Source: an uncultured Lachnospiraceae bacterium
Lineage (GTDB): Bacteria > Bacillota > Clostridia > Lachnospirales > Lachnospiraceae
Reading direction: 5' to 3'
Assembly (NCBI GenBank): GCA_934438085.1
Contig: CAKSBC010000020.1
Location: 1-36,334, forward strand
Length of the DNA: 36,334 bases
Numbering within the stretch: position 1 is the first letter of the stretch; each line of letters opens with the position of its first letter. This document shows positions 31,904 to 36,334 of this stretch, one piece after another. The notes beneath the pieces are model-generated. The model saw nothing but the letters and a program-made list of their open reading frames with translations. It ran no database searches and was not told where the DNA came from. The translations under genes were made by a program, and so were the position numbers.

Positions 31904-33505
31904 ATGAAACTTCAATTTTTAGGTGCCGATCATGAGGTTACCGGATCAATGCATTTTATTGAGACAGCGGATCTTAAGCTTCTCGTTGACTGCGGCATGC
32001 AGCAGGGACGTGATGTTTACGTTAATGAAGAGCTGCCTGTAAGCTATTCGGAAATAGATTATATATTACTCACACATGCGCATATAGATCATGCCGGAAT
32101 GCTTCCGAAGGCTGTAGTAAAGGGCTTTACAGGCACGATACTTGCGACTAAGGCATCAGCAGATCTTAATGCTATCATGCTTCTTGACAGTGCCAACATA
32201 CAGGAACAGGAGGCCGAACAGGCAAACCGTAAAGGTAAAAGAGCGGGTAAGGATCCGGTCGAGCCTGAATATACTGTAGAGGATGCTGAGAAAACTCTTC
32301 AGTATTTCAGAACTGTAGAGTATGGAGAAACTGTTGAATTAAGCGATACGGTAAAAATAAGATTTATTGATGCCGGACATCTGCTTGGATCAGCATCCGT
32401 AGAAATGTGGATCAATGAAAATAGCATCGAAAAAAAGCTTGTTTTCTCCGGAGATATAGGAAATATTAATAAGCCTCTTATCCGTGATCCTCAGTATATT
32501 CATGATGCCGACTACGTTATTATGGAGTCCACCTACGGAAACAGATATCACGATAAGACCATCAATCACATAGAGGACCTGAGACGAATAATTCAGGAGA
32601 CATTGGACAGACGCGGAAATATCGTTTTTCCGGCATTTGCTGTAGGAAGGACTCAGGAGCTTCTGTATCTGATACGAGAGCTGAAGGACAATAATTTAAT
32701 TAAAGGACATGATTATTTCCCGGTTTATGTTGACAGCCCTATGGCAGTAGAGGCTACCAATGTGTTCACTGAGAATCTTGCAGACTGCTACGATGAAGAA
32801 ACCAGAGAGCTCGTTTTAAAAGGCATTAACCCTATAAGCTTCCCGAATCTGATACTTTCAAAAACTGTAGAGGATTCGATGGCTATTCGAAATGATACTA
32901 CACCAAAGGTCATCATTGCGGCAGCAGGCATGTGTAATGCCGGACGAATCAGACACCATCTCAAGCATAATCTGTGGAGACCTGAATGCAGTATAGTATT
33001 TGCAGGCTATCAGGCAGAGGGAACACTCGGACGAGTATTGCAGGACGGAGAGACTGATTTTATCAAGCTTTTTGGTGAAGAAATTGCAGTAAGGGCGCAT
33101 ATAGAGACCATGCAGGATATGAGCTCACATGCTGACAGAGCCGGACTGCTTAAATGGATAGGCGAATTCGGCAAGCTTTCGGGAAATGTATTTCTTGTTC
33201 ATGGCAATGATGAATCAATGGAATCACTTTCAAAAGCTATTGAAGAAGAGACCGGAAATACTGTAGAATGTCCGTATTCGGGATCGATTTACGATCTTGC
33301 TGCGGGGCAGTGGGATTATGTTGCTCCTCCAAGATTCGTAAAGAAGGAGACTGCGACAACTGCTCGCAATGAAAATGTCAACAGAGAGCTTGAAGCAGCT
33401 CTTAATAATATTACCGAGCTTGTTGAAATGATGAAGCAGGGCGCAAATGCCGACAAGATGAAGCTTGCAAGAAGAATCAACGAGCTGGTGGAAAAGATGA
33501 GGTGA
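31904..33505 (+). CDS. metallo-beta-lactamase / beta-CASP RNA-metabolising hydrolase
   Basis: Predicted zinc-dependent nuclease of the CPSF73-like/beta-CASP group. The MBL zinc motif is H58-x-H60-x-D62-H63 in LLTHAHIDHAG, with DAGHLLGSA and FSGDIG further on. The beta-CASP module starts near 245 (NIVFPAFAVGRTQELLYLIREL) with DSPMAVEATNVF, AAAGMCNAGRIRHHL and the C-terminal RMMBL part (EEIAVRAHIETMQDMSSHADRAGLLKWI and FLVHGNDESM). The last ~50 residues are helical and charged, an addition that may aid partner binding. At 533 aa it fits the YhfI/YSH1-type bacterial proteins and not RNase J. CGGAGG is 7 bases before the ATG. rnhA follows after 7 bases, so an RNA-processing pair is likely. Confidence 0.92.
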   Translation: MKLQFLGADHEVTGSMHFIETADLKLLVDCGMQQGRDVYVNEELPVSYSEIDYILLTHAHIDHAGMLPKAVVKGFTGTILATKASADLNAIMLLDSANIQEQEAEQANRKGKRAGKDPVEPEYTVEDAEKTLQYFRTVEYGETVELSDTVKIRFIDAGHLLGSASVEMWINENSIEKKLVFSGDIGNINKPLIRDPQYIHDADYVIMESTYGNRYHDKTINHIEDLRRIIQETLDRRGNIVFPAFAVGRTQELLYLIRELKDNNLIKGHDYFPVYVDSPMAVEATNVFTENLADCYDEETRELVLKGINPISFPNLILSKTVEDSMAIRNDTTPKVIIAAAGMCNAGRIRHHLKHNLWRPECSIVFAGYQAEGTLGRVLQDGETDFIKLFGEEIAVRAHIETMQDMSSHADRAGLLKWIGEFGKLSGNVFLVHGNDESMESLSKAIEEETGNTVECPYSGSIYDLAAGQWDYVAPPRFVKKETATTARNENVNRELEAALNNITELVEMMKQGANADKMKLARRINELVEKMR

Positions 33506-33512
33506 TCATAAT

Positions 33513-33995
33513 TTGAGCGTAGTCAGCATTTTTACTGACGGAGCAGCCAAGGGTAATCCGGACGGACCGGGCGGCTACGGAGCGATTCTTAGATATGTCA
33601 GCAATGACGGAACTGTACACGAGAAGGAGCTATCTCAAGGCTATATTAGAACGACGAATAATCGCATGGAGCTCATGGCGGCTATAGCTGGTCTTGAAGC
33701 ACTTAACAGACCGTGTCTTATCGACCTATACAGTGATTCTAAATATCTGGTGGATGCCTTCAATCAGGGCTGGATCAAAAACTGGGTCAAGAATGATTGG
33801 AAGCGAGGAAAGAGCGGACCGGTTAAAAATATTGATCTGTGGAAAAGACTTCTAAAAGCAATGGAGGTTCATAAGGTCAACTTCATATGGGTCAAGGGGC
33901 ATGACGGACATCCTGAAAATGAGCGCTGCGATCAGCTTGCGTGTAAAGCAGCTGTCAGCAGAAATCTGATAGAGGATGAAGGTGCTGACTATTGA
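33513..33995 (+). CDS. rnhA: ribonuclease HI
   Basis: Cleaves RNA in RNA-DNA hybrids. The catalytic carboxylates are at the expected places: Asp9 (TDGAAKGNPDGPGGYG), Glu53 (NRMELMAAIAGLEAL), Asp75 (LYSDSKYLVDAF) and Asp140 (NERCDQLA), with H in KGHDGHP. At 160 aa it is full length. The start is TTG at 33513: the coding homology begins there, no ATG is near, and GAGGTGAT (overlapping the end of the upstream gene) sits at good spacing. The weak start codon and 7-base gap suggest low-level translation coupled to the MBL gene. Confidence 0.95.
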   Translation: MSVVSIFTDGAAKGNPDGPGGYGAILRYVSNDGTVHEKELSQGYIRTTNNRMELMAAIAGLEALNRPCLIDLYSDSKYLVDAFNQGWIKNWVKNDWKRGKSGPVKNIDLWKRLLKAMEVHKVNFIWVKGHDGHPENERCDQLACKAAVSRNLIEDEGADY

Positions 33996-34044
33996 TAGAG
34001 ATCCTCGAAAAATACATAAATATTCTCTAAAAATTCACAATTGG

Positions 34045-34071
34045 TTAGCACTCGACACTTGACGCTGCTAA
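34045..34071 (+). promoter_or_regulatory. CIRCE operator (HrcA site), degenerate right arm
   Basis: The left arm TTAGCACTC (34045-34053) is the exact consensus. After exactly 9 bases the right arm reads CGCTGCTAA (34063-34071), matching consensus GAGTGCTAA at the last six positions only. The spacing, the location ahead of groES and the overlap with the -35 box identify it as CIRCE. The degenerate arm may weaken HrcA repression. Confidence 0.9.
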
Positions 34072-34087
34072 CACATGGTTGTATAAT
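34059..34087 (+). promoter_or_regulatory. groESL promoter
   Basis: TTGACG (34059-34064), exactly 17 bases, TATAAT (34082-34087). The -35 lies inside CIRCE, so bound HrcA would block polymerase. The ~115-base leader has a small dyad around 34138-34154 and an AAGGAGG site. Confidence 0.85.
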
Positions 34088-34206
34088 ACAAGCGTTGTCG
34101 GAAAAGGAAAGTACGGCAGAGAATTTATATGATCAAACAGATCGTTTCGGTCTGGCTTGACAGTTTTACAGACTGAGATGATGTCAGAATATCAAGGAGG
34201 CAGCAA

Positions 34207-34494
34207 ATGAAGTTAGTACCATTAACAGACAGAATCGTTATCAAGAAGCTCCATGCTGAGGAGACTACAAAGTCAGGTATCGTTCTTCCTGGACAGGATA
34301 AGGAAAAGCCTGCACAGGCAGAGGTTATCGCAGTTGGACCTGGCGGAGTTGTTGACGGCAAGGAAATAAAGATGGAAGTTAAGGTTGGTCAGCATATCGT
34401 ATATTCAAGATACGCAGGTACAGACGTTGAACTTGACGGCGAGAAGTTTGTTATCATCAGACAGGGTGATGTTTTAGCTGTTATTGAGCAGTAA
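34207..34494 (+). CDS. groES: co-chaperonin GroES
   Basis: Heptameric lid of the GroEL folding chamber. N-terminus MKLVPLTDRIVIKK is canonical; the mobile loop that docks on GroEL is EETTKSGIVLPGQDKEKP (about residues 19-36); VIAVGPG and KVGQHIVYSRYAGTDVELDGEKFVIIRQGDVLAVIE complete the beta-barrel. 95 aa is standard. AAGGAGG is 6 bases before the ATG. It is first of the groESL pair under the CIRCE/-35 promoter, with codon use of the highly expressed class. Confidence 0.98.
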   Translation: MKLVPLTDRIVIKKLHAEETTKSGIVLPGQDKEKPAQAEVIAVGPGGVVDGKEIKMEVKVGQHIVYSRYAGTDVELDGEKFVIIRQGDVLAVIEQ

Positions 34495-34597
34495 TTACTG
34501 TTCCACATTTACATTTACGTAAAATAAGGTTCAGGGCTGTTTGTTACAGACACAGCCAATGACATTGACATAAATTGATAAAAGGAGAGCAATAACG

Positions 34598-36223
34598 ATG
34601 GCAAAGGATATAAAGTACGGCGTAGACGCACGTAAGGCTATGGAGGCAGGCGTTAACAAGCTTGCAGATACAGTAAGAGTTACACTCGGACCTAAGGGCA
34701 GAAATGTAGTTCTTGATAAGAAGTTCGGCACACCGCTTATTACAAATGACGGTGTTACTATAGCTAAGGATATTGAGCTTGAGGATGCTTTTGAGAATAT
34801 GGGCGCTCAGCTTGTAAGAGAGGTTGCTACAAAGACAAATGATGCAGCAGGTGACGGAACAACAACAGCTACAGTTCTTGCACAGGCAATGATCAACGAA
34901 GGAATGAAGAACCTTGCAGCAGGTGCAAATCCTATCGTTATGCGTAAGGGTATGAAGAAGGCTGTTGATGCCGCTGTTGATTCAATCAAGGCTGATTCTC
35001 AGGTTGTAAACGGCAGATCACAGATCTCAAGAGTAGCAGCTATTTCAGCATCTGATGACTCAGTAGGCGAGATGGTAGCAGACGCTATGGAGAAGGTTTC
35101 CAAGGACGGCGTTATCACTATCGAAGAGTCAAAGACAATGCTTACAGAGCTTGATCTTGTTGAAGGAATGCAGTTCGACAGAGGATACCTCTCAGCATAT
35201 ATGTGCACAGATATGGAGAAGATGGAGGCAACTCTTGACGATCCTTATATCCTTATCACAGATAAGAAGATCTCAAATATTCAGGACCTCCTTCCTGTAC
35301 TTGAGAATATCGTAAAGATGGGTGCAAAGCTCCTTATCATCGCTGAGGACGTTGAGGGTGAGGCACTTACAACACTTATCGTTAACAAGCTTCGCGGAAC
35401 CTTCCAGGTAGTAGCTGTCAAGGCTCCTGGCTATGGCGACAGACGTAAGGAAATGCTTAAGGATATCGCTATCCTTACAGGCGGCACAGTTATTTCAGAG
35501 GAATTAGGACTTGAGCTTAAGGATACAACTATCGATATGCTTGGCCGTGCAAAGTCTGTAAAGACAAATAAGGAGAACACAGTTATCGTTGACGGTATGG
35601 GCGATAAGGGTGCTATCGCTGACAGAGTAGCTCAGATCAAGGCTCAGCTTGAGGTTACTACATCTGAGTTCGATAAAGAGAAGCTTCAGGAAAGACTTGC
35701 TAAGCTTGCAGGCGGAGTAGCTGTAATCAGAGTCGGCGCTGCAACAGAGACTGAGATGAAGGAAGCTAAGCTTCGTATGGAAGATGCTCTTAATGCAACA
35801 AGAGCTGCAGTTGAGGAAGGTATCGTAGCCGGAGGCGGAACTGCATACATCGCAGCAACAAAGAAGGTTGCAGAGATTGTTAAGGGTCTTGAGGGCGATG
35901 AGAGAACAGGCGCACAGATCGTACTTAAGGCACTTGAGGCACCTCTTTACAGAATAGCTGAGAATGCAGGCCTTGACGGCGCAGTAATCGTAAACAAGGT
36001 CAAGGAAGCTGAAAACGGCGTAGGCTTTGATGCATACAACGAGACATATGTTGACATGGTAAAGAACGGCATCATCGATCCTGCAAAGGTAACAAGATCA
36101 GCACTTCAGAACGCAGTATCAGTAGCTTCAACACTTCTTACAACAGAAGCAGCTGTAGCTGAGATCCCTGCTCCGGAACCGGCAATGCCGGCAGGCGGCG
36201 CAGGCATGGGCGGAATGATGTAA
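34598..36223 (+). CDS. groEL: chaperonin GroEL
   Basis: ATP-driven protein-folding chamber. Canonical start MAKDIKYGVDARKAMEAGVNKLADTVRVTLGPKGRNVVLDKKFG; ATP site residues in NDGVTIAKDIELED and GDGTTTATVLAQ; apical-domain VVAVKAPGYGDRRKEML; RVGAATETEMKEAKLRMEDALNATRAAVEEGIVAGGG in the equatorial return; and the flexible Met-Gly tail ending GGAGMGGMM. At 541 aa it is full length, a single copy in view. AAAGGAGA precedes the ATG. The 103-base gap from groES holds no terminator, so the two are co-transcribed. Confidence 0.99.
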   Translation: MAKDIKYGVDARKAMEAGVNKLADTVRVTLGPKGRNVVLDKKFGTPLITNDGVTIAKDIELEDAFENMGAQLVREVATKTNDAAGDGTTTATVLAQAMINEGMKNLAAGANPIVMRKGMKKAVDAAVDSIKADSQVVNGRSQISRVAAISASDDSVGEMVADAMEKVSKDGVITIEESKTMLTELDLVEGMQFDRGYLSAYMCTDMEKMEATLDDPYILITDKKISNIQDLLPVLENIVKMGAKLLIIAEDVEGEALTTLIVNKLRGTFQVVAVKAPGYGDRRKEMLKDIAILTGGTVISEELGLELKDTTIDMLGRAKSVKTNKENTVIVDGMGDKGAIADRVAQIKAQLEVTTSEFDKEKLQERLAKLAGGVAVIRVGAATETEMKEAKLRMEDALNATRAAVEEGIVAGGGTAYIAATKKVAEIVKGLEGDERTGAQIVLKALEAPLYRIAENAGLDGAVIVNKVKEAENGVGFDAYNETYVDMVKNGIIDPAKVTRSALQNAVSVASTLLTTEAAVAEIPAPEPAMPAGGAGMGGMM

Positions 36224-36263
36224 GCGTTTAGCGAATAGGAATAGTCAATAAAATACAGACGGG

Positions 36264-36305
36264 CGTGTGAAAAAACTTTCATTTTTTCACACGTCTTTTT
36301 CTTTT
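36264..36305 (+). terminator. intrinsic terminator of groESL
   Basis: CGTGTGAAAAAA (36264-36275) pairs perfectly with TTTTTTCACACG (36282-36293), then TCTTTTTCTTTT. The remaining 29 bases of the window show no gene. Confidence 0.92.
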
Positions 36306-36334
36306 GTGGATAAAACAGATATTTTCTCAAGAAA

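Overview
The window looks like chromosomal core sequence from a low-GC anaerobic Firmicute of the Lachnospiraceae type (Butyrivibrio/Pseudobutyrivibrio-like). This is an inference from the AT-rich intergenic DNA, strong AGGAGG-type ribosome sites, HemZ, a relA/spoT bifunctional gene, a CIRCE-controlled groESL, a NiCo-type riboswitch and the overall protein style. I saw no phage, transposon, CRISPR array, tRNA or rRNA. About 31 genes are supported, most on the + strand; three are on the - strand (a MerR regulator, prs and a GntR regulator).

Layout. 1-1.6 kb: a low-molecular-weight protein tyrosine phosphatase behind a strong palindrome, then a MerR/GyrI-type regulator on the other strand. 1.7-4.4 kb: two tandem Cys/Met-metabolism PLP enzymes with the codon style of ribosomal genes, which suggests very high expression. 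4.5-5.8 kb: a promoter, a NiCo (czcD) riboswitch with a readable three-hairpin switch, and a cation-diffusion-facilitator efflux pump. 5.8-9.4 kb: an RlmI-like rRNA methyltransferase, a 61-residue unknown protein, then rpsB-tsf behind a leader that folds into a three-way junction. 9.4-15.4 kb: glnS, a RelA/SpoT (p)ppGpp enzyme and hemZ. 15.5-18.9 kb: a long-form prs on the - strand and der-plsY on the + strand. 18.9-24.05 kb: a complete branched-chain amino acid ABC importer (livJHMGF) with its own promoter, a possible attenuator, an intercistronic hairpin and a large terminal hairpin. 24.1-25.5 kb: an M18 aminopeptidase. 25.5-31 kb: an accessory-looking catabolic unit made of a GntR/FCD regulator divergent from an AbgB-like amidohydrolase and a three-part TRAP transporter, with clustered dyads between them. 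31-34 kb: a PNPOx-like flavoprotein, a metallo-beta-lactamase/beta-CASP protein and rnhA with a TTG start. 34-36.3 kb: groES-groEL under a degenerate CIRCE element that overlaps the -35 box.

How the parts relate. Much of the window serves translation and growth control: S2, EF-Ts, GlnRS, (p)ppGpp, Der, rRNA methylation, chaperonin. Another large part serves nitrogen and sulfur nutrition: amino acid import, peptidase, Cys/Met enzymes, amide hydrolysis with TRAP uptake. No wholly new multi-gene system is obvious. The strongest leads are regulatory RNA and DNA: the riboswitch expression platform, the rpsB leader and the operator array of the GntR-amidohydrolase-TRAP unit, whose substrate is unknown.
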